From: Salipiger pallidus
Lineage (GTDB): Bacteria; Pseudomonadota; Alphaproteobacteria; Rhodobacterales; Rhodobacteraceae
NCBI RefSeq assembly: GCF_014643635.1
Contig: NZ_BMJV01000003.1
Coordinates: 392,217 to 456,216, forward strand
Direction: 5' to 3'
DNA length: 64,000 nt
Numbering within the stretch: position 1 is the stretch's first letter; the number at the start of each line of letters is the position of its first letter. Shown in pieces: positions 52,763-61,610 of the stretch. A program made the position numbers and the translations under genes. A model generated the notes under the pieces. It ran no database searches. It saw only the letters and a list, made by a program, of their open reading frames with translations, and was not told the origin of the DNA.

Positions 52763-54421
52763 TCACACGCCGCGCAGACGGCTGACCGTTGTGCGGGTGG
52801 ATATCTGGTCAGGGTCAGTCATCAGCTCGATCACCGTGGGGCCGTCATGCTCGAAGGCGCGCTGCAGTGCGGGCTTGAACTGGGCGGTCTCAGTGATGCG
52901 CTCATGCGTGGCGCCAAGGCCTTCGGCGATGCGCCCGATGTCGGATGAGGCGATATCGGTGCCCGAGATCCGCTCCGGGTGCTCGCGCTCTTGGTGCATG
53001 CGGATGGTGCCGTAAGTGCCGTTGTTGAACACCAGCACGATGGGCCGACCGCCATGCTGCGCGGCGGTTGCGATCTCCATGCCGGACATCATGAACCCGC
53101 CGTCCCCGACAAAGGCGATGGCCTGCCGCTTGGGTTCCTGCAACGAGGCGGCGACGGCCGCAGGCACCGCGTAGCCCATGGACCCGCAGGTCGAGCCGAT
53201 CTGCCGTCCGGGCCGTGCATAACGCAGGAAGCGTTGCGCCCAGCCGGTGTGGTTGCCCGCGTCCAGCGTGATGACCGTGTCGGCGGGCAGCAGGTCGCGC
53301 ACGTCGGCCATCGCCTGCCCCATGTCGAGCGGGTAGTCATGCGGCGGTGGCTCGCTGTCGGCGAGATACTCGCGGCGCAGCGTGGTGCACCAATCCTCAG
53401 CGGCGGGCGCGGAGGGCTGAGCGTTCAGCGCCGCCAGCGCAGCGTCGGGGCCGGAAACGGCGGAGACGGTGGGCGAATAGACCCGGCCGATCTCGTCGGC
53501 ATCCGAGTGAATATGCACCAGCGTTTGTGCCGGGGTCGGCACCGAAAGCGTGGCATAGGTCTTGGTGGTGATCTCTCCAAGCCGGGCGCCGATGACGAGC
53601 AGCAAGTCGGCCTCGGCCAGCCGTTTGACGAGGCTCGGCGCGACGCCGGTACCGAAATCGCCCACGTAGACATTGGAGCGGTTGTCGATGAGATCCTGCC
53701 GCCGGAAGCTGGTCGCCACCGGTAGGCGGTTGGCGTCGGCAAAGCGCAGGAGAGCGGCGCAGCCTTCCTCGCTCCAGCCGGGGCCGCCGGCCAGCAGCAG
53801 AGGGCGCTCGGCCCTGGTCAGCGCAGCCATGACCGAGGCCGCGTGCTCGGGCGTCAGCGCCGGAACGCTGGGCGTGTAGGGCATGGCGTCAGCGACCTCG
53901 ACAACGTCGGTCAGCATGTCCTCGGGCAGCGCCAGAACCACTGGGCCAGGACGCCCGGAGGTGGCGACGCGGAAGGCGCGCGCCATGTACTCGGGGATAC
54001 GGTCCGCGCTGTCGATCTGCGCCGCCCACTTGGCGACGGGCGCGAACATCTGGCGGTAGTCGATTTCCTGGAAGCTCTCGCGGTCCATCGTGTCGCGGCC
54101 CACCTGGCCCACCAGCAGGATCATCGGCGTGCTGTCCTGGTAGGCGATGTGCACGCCGACGGCGGCCTGGCAGGCGCCCGGCCCGCGCGTGACCATGCAG
54201 ATGCCGGGCCTGCCGGTGAGCTTGCCATAGGCCTCGGCCATGTCGGCGGCGCCCGCCTCATGCCGCGCGTTGTAGAGCGTGAAGCGGTCCTTCACGTCAT
54301 GCAGGGCGTCGAGCACCTCAAGGTAGCTCTCGCCCGGCACGCAATAGGCGCAGTCCGCGCCATGAATCAGAAGCTGATCCACGAGCACCTGTCCGCCGGT
54401 GCGCTTGGCGATCTCCGACAT
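52763..54421 (-). CDS. Thiamine diphosphate-binding enzyme (acetolactate synthase-like)
   Basis: A 552-residue ThDP enzyme. The N-terminal domain has the activating glutamate in VPGESYLEVLDAL, and the C-terminal domain has the cofactor motif GDGGFMMSGMEI leading to FNNGTYG. It resembles acetolactate synthase, 2-oxoacid decarboxylase and carboligase families; it lacks an adjacent small subunit, so a catabolic decarboxylase or carboligase is more likely than branched-chain synthesis. Start is ATG 54421. Its job in a dehydratase-aldehyde dehydrogenase pathway is not obvious. Confidence 0.85.
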   Translation of the reverse strand: MSEIAKRTGGQVLVDQLLIHGADCAYCVPGESYLEVLDALHDVKDRFTLYNARHEAGAADMAEAYGKLTGRPGICMVTRGPGACQAAVGVHIAYQDSTPMILLVGQVGRDTMDRESFQEIDYRQMFAPVAKWAAQIDSADRIPEYMARAFRVATSGRPGPVVLALPEDMLTDVVEVADAMPYTPSVPALTPEHAASVMAALTRAERPLLLAGGPGWSEEGCAALLRFADANRLPVATSFRRQDLIDNRSNVYVGDFGTGVAPSLVKRLAEADLLLVIGARLGEITTKTYATLSVPTPAQTLVHIHSDADEIGRVYSPTVSAVSGPDAALAALNAQPSAPAAEDWCTTLRREYLADSEPPPHDYPLDMGQAMADVRDLLPADTVITLDAGNHTGWAQRFLRYARPGRQIGSTCGSMGYAVPAAVAASLQEPKRQAIAFVGDGGFMMSGMEIATAAQHGGRPIVLVFNNGTYGTIRMHQEREHPERISGTDIASSDIGRIAEGLGATHERITETAQFKPALQRAFEHDGPTVIELMTDPDQISTRTTVSRLRGV

Positions 54422-54487
54422 GGTATCTCCTCCCATGATGTCTTTTCGGGTCGCGATGTCTCGCGTAGGGGGGGCTGCCCGGAGGGC

Positions 54488-55444
54488 TCAGGGCAGCACA
54501 ATGCACGCGGGGTCGATGGCACGACCCTCGGCATGGGCACGGATATTGCCCGACCAGTGCCGCACCATGCGGTCAAAATTGTCGAGCGTGCGTCCGGCCA
54601 CATGCGGCAGGGTGACGGTGTTGGGCATCTCGAGCAGCGGGTTGGGGCCATTGACCGGCTCTGTTTCGAACACGTCGAGGCCCGCCGCGCCGATCTGTCC
54701 GGACTGCAACGCCGCGATCAGCGCCGCCTCGTCCACAAGTCCGCCGCGCGAGGTGTTGATGAGCACCGCGCCCGGCTTCATCGCGGCGATGGCGCCGGCG
54801 TCGATCAGGTGCCGCGAGTCCGCCGTCATCGGCAGGTGCAGCGAGATCACGTCGGCCCAGCCCAGCAGGTCGTCGAAGCTCATGAACTGCGTACCGAGCG
54901 CGGCATCTGCGCCGGAGCGTTTTGTATAGGCAATTTCGCAGCCAAAGCCCGAGAGGCGCTTGAGCACCTCCTTGCCGATGGCGCCCATGCCCACCAGCCC
55001 GACCTTGCAGGCCCCGAGATCACGGGCCTCGCGCCACAGGTCCGGCTGGTTCCACGCACCGCCTCTGAAGGTGCTCTGCACCTGGGGCAGGCGCCGCAGC
55101 GTTGCTAGCATCAGGGCCAGCGTCGCCTCGGCGACGGTGGGCGCATTCATCCCCGGTGAGCGCGCGACGGTCACGCCGCGCGCCTTGGCGGTGTCCAGCG
55201 GGATGCCGTCGACGCCGGTTCCCCACTGGTGCACCATTTTCAGCGCCCCGGCCTCGGCCAGAAGCTCGGCCGGGAAGCGCAGCCCGCGCGTCACCGCGTA
55301 GGCTGCACCGTCGAGCGCGGCGCGCATGTCCTCGGTTTCCACGCTGCTCACGAAGCGCAGGTCGAAACCGTCGCAAAGCTGCTCGATCCGAGCCCGCATG
55401 CCGGGGCTTGCGGGCTCCAGGACGGCGACGGGTCCGATGGGCAT
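54488..55444 (-). CDS. D-isomer-specific 2-hydroxyacid dehydrogenase (second in operon)
   Basis: A 318-residue enzyme with GLVGMGAIG, NTSRGGLVDE (catalytic Arg) and LPHVAGRT (catalytic His). It is only distantly similar to the copy at 50078-50986, for example in the substrate-facing N-terminal half, so the two probably handle different acids. Its ATG overlaps the stop of the upstream dehydratase gene by one base (TGATG). Reduced or oxidised substrate unknown. Confidence 0.88.
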   Translation of the reverse strand: MPIGPVAVLEPASPGMRARIEQLCDGFDLRFVSSVETEDMRAALDGAAYAVTRGLRFPAELLAEAGALKMVHQWGTGVDGIPLDTAKARGVTVARSPGMNAPTVAEATLALMLATLRRLPQVQSTFRGGAWNQPDLWREARDLGACKVGLVGMGAIGKEVLKRLSGFGCEIAYTKRSGADAALGTQFMSFDDLLGWADVISLHLPMTADSRHLIDAGAIAAMKPGAVLINTSRGGLVDEAALIAALQSGQIGAAGLDVFETEPVNGPNPLLEMPNTVTLPHVAGRTLDNFDRMVRHWSGNIRAHAEGRAIDPACIVLP

Positions 55445-56349
55445 CAGCCGCGGCCCGCGATGAGGTCTTGCATCATCTCGCGCTCTTCGCCGGTCAGGTC
55501 GGTGAGCGGCGCACGCACGTGCCCGGTCTCGAAGCCGCGCAGGGCGACACCGGCCTTGACCGCGGATACGGCGTATCCCGATTTGCGGTCCCGGATTGCG
55601 GCGAACTTGTAGTAGAAGTCACGCAGCAGCTTCTCGCACGTGGCATCGTCCCCGGCGAGGAAGGCGCCGTGGAATTCCAGCGCGGTCTTGGGCACGAAGT
55701 TGAATACCGCCGAGGAATAGGTCTGCATCCCCGCCCCACGATAGGCTTGCGCGAAAAGCTCGTGCGTCGGCATCCCGCCGATGTAGGACAGCCGATCGCC
55801 CAGCTTCACGGTGATGCGGCGCACAGTGTCGATGTCACCGGTGCCGTCCTTGAAGCCGATGAGGTTGGGGCATTCGTCGGCCAGCTGCTCAAGCGTCTCG
55901 GCCGAGATCTGCGCCTGGCCGCGGTTGTAGACGATGACTGCCATGTTGGTCGCCTTGCAGACGGCGCGGATGCGGTTGGCAACGCCCTCCTGCGGGCCCT
56001 CGGTGAGGTAGTGCGGCAGCAGCAGGATGCCGTCGCCGCCCGCCGCCTCGATCTCGCGGGCGAGGTCACAGGCCATGCGCACGCCGTAGCCGCAGCCTGC
56101 GATCACCGGCGCGTCACCGGCGACCTCGCGCGCCGCGCGCACGACGTTCACGATCTCTTCCGGGGTCAGCGAGAACATCTCGCCGGTGCCGCCCGCGACA
56201 ATCAGACCGGCCACCTTGTGCGGCTTGAGCCATTCCAGGTGCGCCTGGAACGGCTTCGGCGCGAAACGGTCGTTCTCGTCGAAGGGCGTTACCGGGAAGG
56301 ACAAAAGCCCGTGGCGGATGATCTCGCGAAGCGCGTCGGGTGCGATCAT
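55444..56349 (-). CDS. kdgD: 5-dehydro-4-deoxyglucarate dehydratase (DHDPS family)
   Basis: A 301-residue class I lyase-type protein. Schiff-base lysine in LIGFKDGTGD, the paired tyrosine in AVIVYNRGQ, the substrate-binding GGTGEMFSLTPEE and the KdgD-like N-terminus (LLSFPVTPFDENDRF) are all seen. The enzyme dehydrates and decarboxylates 5-keto-4-deoxyglucarate to 2,5-dioxopentanoate (2-oxoglutarate semialdehyde), the substrate of the neighbouring aldehyde dehydrogenase. A 2-keto-3-deoxypentonate dehydratase of the same fold is the main alternative. Start is ATG 56349. Confidence 0.85.
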   Translation of the reverse strand: MIAPDALREIIRHGLLSFPVTPFDENDRFAPKPFQAHLEWLKPHKVAGLIVAGGTGEMFSLTPEEIVNVVRAAREVAGDAPVIAGCGYGVRMACDLAREIEAAGGDGILLLPHYLTEGPQEGVANRIRAVCKATNMAVIVYNRGQAQISAETLEQLADECPNLIGFKDGTGDIDTVRRITVKLGDRLSYIGGMPTHELFAQAYRGAGMQTYSSAVFNFVPKTALEFHGAFLAGDDATCEKLLRDFYYKFAAIRDRKSGYAVSAVKAGVALRGFETGHVRAPLTDLTGEEREMMQDLIAGRG

Positions 56350-56453
56350 GGTGTGTGTCTCCTCACTCTTGCTTGTCGTGTCCGCATGACGCGGGATCTT
56401 GTCTGTGCTGGCCGCGCGGCGACGGGGGTTGACCCCACCGCCGTGCGGAAAGG

Positions 56454-57983
56454 TCATTTCCAGCCGGCGGGCATCAGCGCGTCGGGCAGGTTCTGGTAGC
56501 TCACGGGGCGCTGGAAGCGGCGGATCGCCATCGTGCCGACCGAGGTGGCTCCAAAGTTGGTGGAGGCTGGGTAAGGCCCGCCGTGCACCATCGCGTCGGA
56601 CACTTCGACCCCGGTGGGGAAGCCGTTGGCGAGCACCCGGCCCGCCTTGCGCTCGAGCACCGGCATCAGGACGTGGGCCGCATCGGTGTCGGCCTCGTCC
56701 ATGTGCAGGGTCGCGGTGAGCTGACCCTCGAAGCCTTTGGCCAGGTCTACCATCTGCTCGGGTCCGCTGACGCGGATCACGAGGCCAAGTGGGCCGAAGA
56801 CCTCTTCGCCAAGCGCGTGGTCCTGAAGGTAGGCCGCGGCGTCGGTTTCGTAGAGGTTGGGCCTGGCGTTGCGGCCCTCCTGCTCGGTGGTGAACACCGG
56901 CTTGACGGTATTGCGCTCGTCGAAGCGATCCTTGCCGTCACGGTAGGCCGCTGCGATCCCCTCGGTCAGCATGACCTGCGCGGGGGCATCCTTGAGCGCC
57001 TCGGACGCGGCGGAGACGAAAGCGTCCCCCTCGGGGCCGGTTCCGATCACGGCGATGCCGGGGTTGGTGCAGAACTGACCCGCGCCCATTGTGAGCGATC
57101 CTGCCCAGCCCTTGCCGATCTCGGCGCCACGCGCCTTGGCGGCTGCGGGAAGCACGAACATCGGGTTGACCGAACCAAGCTCGCCGAAGAAGGGGATCGG
57201 CTCGGGGCGCTGTGCGCACAGATCAAAGAGTGCGCGGCCCCCACCGAGCGAGCCGGTGAAGCCCACGGCCTTGATCAGCGGGTGCTGGACGAGCGCGGTG
57301 CCCACGTCGCGCTTGCCGCCCTGCACGAGGCTGAAGACCCCGCCCGGCAGGCCGCAGATCTCGATGGCGGCCTTGATGGCTTCGGCGACGATCTCGCCAG
57401 TGCCGGGGTGGGCGGAGTGGCCTTTGACCACGACGGGGCAGCCCGCCGCCAGCGCCGAGGCGGTGTCGCCGCCGGCAGTCGAGAAGGCCAGAGGGAAGTT
57501 CGAGGCGCCGAAAACCGCCACGGGGCCGATCGGGCGCTGCATCAGCTTGATGTCGGGACGCGGCAGCGGCGCGCGGTCGGGCAGCGCCTCGTCTTGGCGC
57601 CGGTCAAGGCAGTCGCCGGCGCGGATGTGGCTGGCGAAGAGCCTCAGCTGGCCGACGGTGCGGCCGCGCTCGCCCTGCAGGCGGGCTTCGGGCAGGCCGG
57701 TTTCCTGCGTGCCGATCAGGGTGATGGCCTCGCCGCGGGCGTCGATCTCGTCGGCGATGGTCTCGAGGAACTTCGCCCGGGTCTCCACGTCGGTGTAGCC
57801 GTAAGTCCAGAACGCGTCTTCTGCCGCCTTCACCGCGGCATCCACCAGGGCCGGGGTGCCGACGCCGAAGTCGTGCGCCTCGCCATGCGCCGGTTCCGAG
57901 CGGAAGGTCGTGTCTGCAGCAACCCACTCACCCGCGATCAGGTGGCGGCCGTGCGGAACAAATGCGCTTGTCGTGCCGTCCAT
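56454..57983 (-). CDS. Aldehyde dehydrogenase, 2,5-dioxovalerate (KGSA) dehydrogenase type
   Basis: A 509-residue NADP-type aldehyde dehydrogenase. Catalytic cysteine in GAGQFCTNPG, general-base glutamate in FFGELGSVNP, and the cofactor segment FGASNFPLAFSTAGGDTASA are typical of the KGSADH group, which oxidises 2-oxoglutarate semialdehyde to 2-oxoglutarate. ATG 57983 is preceded by AGAGGAGG. It is the first gene of the operon and starts 151 nt from the palindromic operator candidate at 58131-58144. Confidence 0.9.
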   Translation of the reverse strand: MDGTTSAFVPHGRHLIAGEWVAADTTFRSEPAHGEAHDFGVGTPALVDAAVKAAEDAFWTYGYTDVETRAKFLETIADEIDARGEAITLIGTQETGLPEARLQGERGRTVGQLRLFASHIRAGDCLDRRQDEALPDRAPLPRPDIKLMQRPIGPVAVFGASNFPLAFSTAGGDTASALAAGCPVVVKGHSAHPGTGEIVAEAIKAAIEICGLPGGVFSLVQGGKRDVGTALVQHPLIKAVGFTGSLGGGRALFDLCAQRPEPIPFFGELGSVNPMFVLPAAAKARGAEIGKGWAGSLTMGAGQFCTNPGIAVIGTGPEGDAFVSAASEALKDAPAQVMLTEGIAAAYRDGKDRFDERNTVKPVFTTEQEGRNARPNLYETDAAAYLQDHALGEEVFGPLGLVIRVSGPEQMVDLAKGFEGQLTATLHMDEADTDAAHVLMPVLERKAGRVLANGFPTGVEVSDAMVHGGPYPASTNFGATSVGTMAIRRFQRPVSYQNLPDALMPAGWK

Positions 57984-58130
57984 GTCATTGGCCTCCTCTT
58001 GCCGCGCGGTCGGACGCATTGGCCTCCCGCGCTTTGATTCCCGCCCCATCCCGGCGCGAATCACGCGCCGCGCTCTGCAAAGCCTTGCCGGCACTGGGCC
58101 AGCACTGCCGCGTCTCGGAGCTTGTCATGT

Positions 58131-58144
58131 ACTAATATTTTAGT
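58131..58144. promoter_or_regulatory. Candidate GntR operator, site 1
   Basis: ACTAATATTTTAGT differs at one base from the palindrome ACTAAT-NN-ATTAGT. A related site lies at 60385-60398. It sits between the divergent aldehyde dehydrogenase operon and the GntR gene and overlaps likely promoter elements of both. Confidence 0.6.
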
Positions 58145-58160
58145 TTATCAGTATGGTCAA
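58132..58160 (-). promoter_or_regulatory. Candidate promoter of the catabolic operon (minus strand)
   Basis: On the minus strand TTGACC (58160-58155) and TATTAG (58137-58132) are 17 bases apart. The operator candidate covers the -10 and part of the spacer, which fits repression. An outward plus-strand candidate is TTGTCA (58122-58127) with TATCAG (58146-58151). Confidence 0.5.
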
Positions 58161-58216
58161 CCGGTCCGCAAATGCGGTTAATTGCCCGCCATCAAGGGAA
58201 GGACTCGGATCTCGGC

Positions 58217-58933
58217 ATGAAGACACCAATGATGACAGGCGCGTACGACATGATGCGGCAGGACACGACGATGGGGCGCCCGATGGCCTCGTCCCGGATC
58301 TATGACGATCTGCGGCAACGCATCCTGTCGTTGGACCTTCCGCCGGGCACCGCGCTGACCCGCGCCGATCTCGCGCGTGAATACGATGTCAGCCAGACCC
58401 CGCTGCGCGACGCGATGCAGCGGCTCGACCAGGATGGGCTGATCCGCATCTACCCGCAGTCCAAAACGCTGGTGACGCGCATCAACCTTGCCCAGATCCG
58501 CGAGGCGCTGTTCCTGCGTCAGGCGCTCGAGACCGAGGTGGCCATGAAGCTCGCCCGCGAGCCGTCCCCCGAAACCATCGACCGCCTCAGAGAGGTGATC
58601 GCCATGCAGCGCCAGGTCGCGCCCGACCAGGCCAAGCTGCGGCGCTTCCAGGAGCTCGACGAGTACTTCCACTATGTCATGTTCGAGGGCGCGGGGCATC
58701 CGAACCTGCACGCCCTGCTGCGCGCTCAGACCGGCGACATGGACCGAGTGCGGCGCCTTCAGGCCCATTCCGAGGAACGGCTGGGCCTCATCCTCGAGGG
58801 TCACGAGCGCATCGTCGCCGCGATCGAATCCGGGGTCGTCGAGGAGGCCATCCGCGAAATCCGTTTCCACACCCACAAACCCGACGACTGGGCCGATGAG
58901 TACCGCGCCCTGCACGAGGACTACTTCACCTGA
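58217..58933 (+). CDS. GntR family transcriptional regulator, FCD domain
   Basis: About 238 residues. The winged helix includes IYDDLRQRILSLDLPPG, LARE and the recognition helix in VSQTPLRDAMQRLDQDGL. The all-helical FCD ligand domain carries REALFLRQALE and later histidine/aspartate positions (DEYFHYVMFEGAGHPNL, HERIVAAI, RFHTHKPD) that usually bind a metal. Such regulators respond to organic acids. It is divergent from the catabolic operon and next to the operator candidate. The start is uncertain: ATG 58172, 58217, 58229 and later codons are all in frame. Confidence 0.9.
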   Translation: MKTPMMTGAYDMMRQDTTMGRPMASSRIYDDLRQRILSLDLPPGTALTRADLAREYDVSQTPLRDAMQRLDQDGLIRIYPQSKTLVTRINLAQIREALFLRQALETEVAMKLAREPSPETIDRLREVIAMQRQVAPDQAKLRRFQELDEYFHYVMFEGAGHPNLHALLRAQTGDMDRVRRLQAHSEERLGLILEGHERIVAAIESGVVEEAIREIRFHTHKPDDWADEYRALHEDYFT

Positions 58934-59017
58934 CACCCGGCCCGCCCGGGCGTCAGCAGGCACACCAACATTATCGAAGGAGAGCGCGGACCACGCCGGT
59001 TCGCGAAGGGAGAGATC

Positions 59018-59923
59018 ATGTCCAACGCACTTGAGCACACCACCGGCCTGCACGTCGTGGCCCAGACGCCGTTCCTAGACGACGGCACGCTCGACCTGCC
59101 TAGCATCGACACGCTGTCGGCCTTCTACTACCGCCACGGCGCGCAGGGTCTGACCGTGCTCGGCGTTTCTGGTGAGGCGCAGAAACTGACCGTTGACGAG
59201 ACCATCGCCGTGGCCGCCCGCTACGTCGCGGCGGCCGAGGGACACCGGATCATCGCCGGGGTCTCGCACCCCAACCTTGCCACGCTCGTTGAAGTCACGG
59301 CACAGGTCATGGCCGAGGGGGCCGACGCGGTGATGATCTGCCCGCCCTCGGGCATCCGCACCGACGAGGACCTGATGCGCTATTTCGATGCGGTCTTCTC
59401 ACGCATCGGCGACGTGCCCACGGTGCTGCAGGACTTCCCAGCCTCGTCCGGCGTGATGATGTCGGTGCCGGCACTCGACCGGCTGCTCTCCGCCTTCCCG
59501 CAGATCGGCGTCATCAAGGAAGAGGACTTTCCGTCCCCCATCAAGATCACCCGCATGCGTGCCGAGCTGTCACGCCCGGTGCGGATCCTGACCGGCAACA
59601 ACGGCCAGTTCTTAGTGCAGGAGATGGAGCGCGGCGCCGATGGTCCGATGGCCGGCTTCTCCTACCCGGAGATGCTGTCGGGCGTGTACGATCTGATGAC
59701 CGCAGGTAAGCGGGCCGAGGCGCATGACCTCTTCAACCGCTACCTGCCTCTGCTCAAGCACGAGGCGCAGGGCCAGTGGGGAATCGCACTGCGCAAGGAG
59801 ATGATGCGCCGGCGGGGTGCCCTGACCTCGAACGCGCTGCGCGGGCCGGGGCCGAAGCTCACCGAGGCGGATCTGGCCGAGCTCGACTTCCTCGTGGGGC
59901 GCATGGACCTGCCGCAGGGGTGA
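59018..59923 (+). CDS. Dihydrodipicolinate synthase family protein
   Basis: A 301-residue DHDPS-fold enzyme. The Schiff-base lysine is Lys167 (GVIKEEDFPS). The usual YNxPxxxG motif reads LQDFPASSG, so the proton-relay tyrosine is replaced by Gln138 and the asparagine by Asp139. The GTTGE motif reads GVSGE. It is not a lysine-biosynthesis enzyme; an aldolase or dehydratase acting on a sugar-acid derivative is likelier. It has AAGGGAGAG before ATG 59018 and follows the regulator by 84 nt in the same direction. Confidence 0.88.
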   Translation: MSNALEHTTGLHVVAQTPFLDDGTLDLPSIDTLSAFYYRHGAQGLTVLGVSGEAQKLTVDETIAVAARYVAAAEGHRIIAGVSHPNLATLVEVTAQVMAEGADAVMICPPSGIRTDEDLMRYFDAVFSRIGDVPTVLQDFPASSGVMMSVPALDRLLSAFPQIGVIKEEDFPSPIKITRMRAELSRPVRILTGNNGQFLVQEMERGADGPMAGFSYPEMLSGVYDLMTAGKRAEAHDLFNRYLPLLKHEAQGQWGIALRKEMMRRRGALTSNALRGPGPKLTEADLAELDFLVGRMDLPQG

Positions 59924-59973
59924 GCCCCGTACCGCAGCCGGGAGAGGCGCGGCCCGACGGCCGCGCACTCCGC

Positions 59974-60297
59974 TCATGCCTTCGGCGTGAAGAACGGCAC
60001 CGGCGCCAAGAGCTGGTTGACCTGCGAGACGAGATAGCCAGCTTCTGCGCTCTTCTTGAGGTAGGCCTGCCATTCAGGGTCCGCCGCCAGGGACGCCCGT
60101 TTGGCCGCCCGGTCGGCGGCGTCTGCATAGCACCAGATATGCACGTAGGAATTCACGTCCCCGGTCTCGACCGCGCCGTAGACCACGGGCTCACCAAGGT
60201 GACGGCGCTGCACGTCGAAGCCGTGTTCGCCGTAGAGCGCGAGGTGTTTCTTGATGGTGCCGGGACGGCAAGAATAGGTCCGATGGTCGTAAAGCAT
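59974..60297 (-). CDS. NIPSNAP family protein
   Basis: A 107-residue protein of the ferredoxin-like dimeric alpha/beta-barrel NIPSNAP family: LYDHRTYSCRPG at the start, VHIWCYADAADRAAKRASL and DPEWQAYLKKS later. NIPSNAP proteins have no confirmed bacterial function but are frequent in catabolic clusters. It is divergent from tctC; the second operator candidate lies in their shared 262-nt intergenic region. Confidence 0.85.
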   Translation of the reverse strand: MLYDHRTYSCRPGTIKKHLALYGEHGFDVQRRHLGEPVVYGAVETGDVNSYVHIWCYADAADRAAKRASLAADPEWQAYLKKSAEAGYLVSQVNQLLAPVPFFTPKA

Positions 60298-60359
60298 GTC
60301 GGTTTCTCCAGGTATTTCAACGTTTTGCCGCGATATCGCCGGCGTGACCCCAAGGAGGC

Positions 60360-60387
60360 TTGCCAGCTTCGCGCAAATTCATATAGT
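60360..60387 (+). promoter_or_regulatory. Candidate promoter of tctCBA
   Basis: TTGCCA (60360-60365) and TATAGT (60382-60387) are 16 bases apart. The operator candidate at 60385-60398 overlaps the -10 and extends over the likely start point. Confidence 0.5.
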
Positions 60388-60398
60388 AATGTATTAGT
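60385..60398. promoter_or_regulatory. Candidate GntR operator, site 2
   Basis: AGTAATGTATTAGT differs at one base from ACTAAT-NN-ATTAGT, as does site 1 but at a different position. It lies 162 bases before tctC. Confidence 0.6.
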
Positions 60399-60559
60399 TG
60401 GATGGGGCGCAAGCACCTCCAGCGAATCCGGCCCCTGTGGCCCGGGACCGACTGAGGAGGAGCTCAGCGCGCGCCAGCGCCGTGGCACGGGTCGGACGGT
60501 CAGATCAAAAGAGTCGGGACGGCATCGCCGGGCCCGGAACGTCTAGGAGGAGACACACC

Positions 60560-61531
60560 ATGAATCGCAGCTTCATCGGCGCTCTTGCCGCTATCACTAC
60601 GGCCCTCGTGCCTGTTGCCGCCCTTGCGGAATTCCCCGAGCGCGACGTGCGCATGGTGGTTCCGTGGGGCGCCGGCGGCGGCACCGACGGCATCGTGCGC
60701 AAGGTGACCACGCTGGCCGAGGACGCGCTTGGCGGCACCATCTACGTCGAGAACATCGAGGGCGGCAACTCGGCCACCGGCGTCGGCCAGGTGATGAGCG
60801 CACGTCCCGACGGCTACACGATCGGGACGCTGACCTATGACAGCATCGTCACCGTTCCGTGGCAGGGCATGCTGCCGAGCTACCAGATGGACAAGCTCGA
60901 CCTCATCGCCCGTATCACCAGCGAAGCCGACGCCATCATCGTCGACGCCGAGTCCGACTACCAGACGCTCGACGATCTGATCGCCGCCGCCGAGGCCGAC
61001 CCGGGCAACGTGCGCGTCGGTGTGCAGAACCTCGGCGGGCGCGTACACCTGACCCTGCTGCAGCTTCAGCAGATCACCGGTGCCGAATTCCGCATCGTCT
61101 CCTACCCCGGCGGCGCGGCCCCGCAGAAAGAGGCGCTGCTCTCCGACGAGGTGGACGTGGTCCTGACCTCGCTCGGTGACTTCGCTAACCTGATCGAGGA
61201 CGGCACCGCGCGCGGCATCGTCGAGTTCTCGGACGCCAAGAACCCGACCTACGACGTGCCGACTGCCGAAGAAGCGGGCATCGACCTGCTCAACGGGTCG
61301 TTCATCGTGCTAGTTGCGCCGGAAGGCACCCCCGAGGACGTGGTGGCCTCAATCGAGGCGGCCTATGAAGAGGCCTACAACTCGGACGAGTTCCAGGACT
61401 GGCTGGGCACGATGGGCGTGACGCCGAACTGGCTGGCGGGCGACGAGCTCGACACCTGGGCGGACGAGACGGCGCAGGGCCTGTTCACCCAGATGGATGC
61501 GCTGGTCGAAGCCGGCGTGCTGAACAAGTAA
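60560..61531 (+). CDS. tctC: Tripartite tricarboxylate transporter substrate-binding protein
   Basis: A 323-residue periplasmic receptor with a signal peptide (residues 1-23, cleaved after VAALA). The body begins FPERDVRMVVPWGAGGGTDG, the TctC-type carboxylate-binding opening, and has the two-lobe pattern of the Bug family. It should capture a carboxylated compound for TctAB. Given the neighbouring pathway, a sugar acid or related dicarboxylate is likely. AGGAGGAG precedes ATG 60560. A stable stem-loop follows. Confidence 0.93.
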   Translation: MNRSFIGALAAITTALVPVAALAEFPERDVRMVVPWGAGGGTDGIVRKVTTLAEDALGGTIYVENIEGGNSATGVGQVMSARPDGYTIGTLTYDSIVTVPWQGMLPSYQMDKLDLIARITSEADAIIVDAESDYQTLDDLIAAAEADPGNVRVGVQNLGGRVHLTLLQLQQITGAEFRIVSYPGGAAPQKEALLSDEVDVVLTSLGDFANLIEDGTARGIVEFSDAKNPTYDVPTAEEAGIDLLNGSFIVLVAPEGTPEDVVASIEAAYEEAYNSDEFQDWLGTMGVTPNWLAGDELDTWADETAQGLFTQMDALVEAGVLNK

Positions 61532-61562
61532 GCGGCCCCGTTCCATCCCAGCAGTCATGACA

Positions 61563-61593
61563 GGCGGCATCGGAGTTCGGCTCCGGTGCCGCC
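61563..61593 (+). other. Intercistronic stem-loop between tctC and tctB
   Basis: GGCGGCATCGGAG (61563-61575) and CTCCGGTGCCGCC (61581-61593) form a 13-bp stem with one G-U pair and loop TTCGG. No U-run follows. Such structures behind binding-protein genes commonly stabilise or partly terminate the message so that the receptor is made in excess. Confidence 0.65.
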
Positions 61594-61610
61594 CCTATAC
61601 GGAGACCAAG

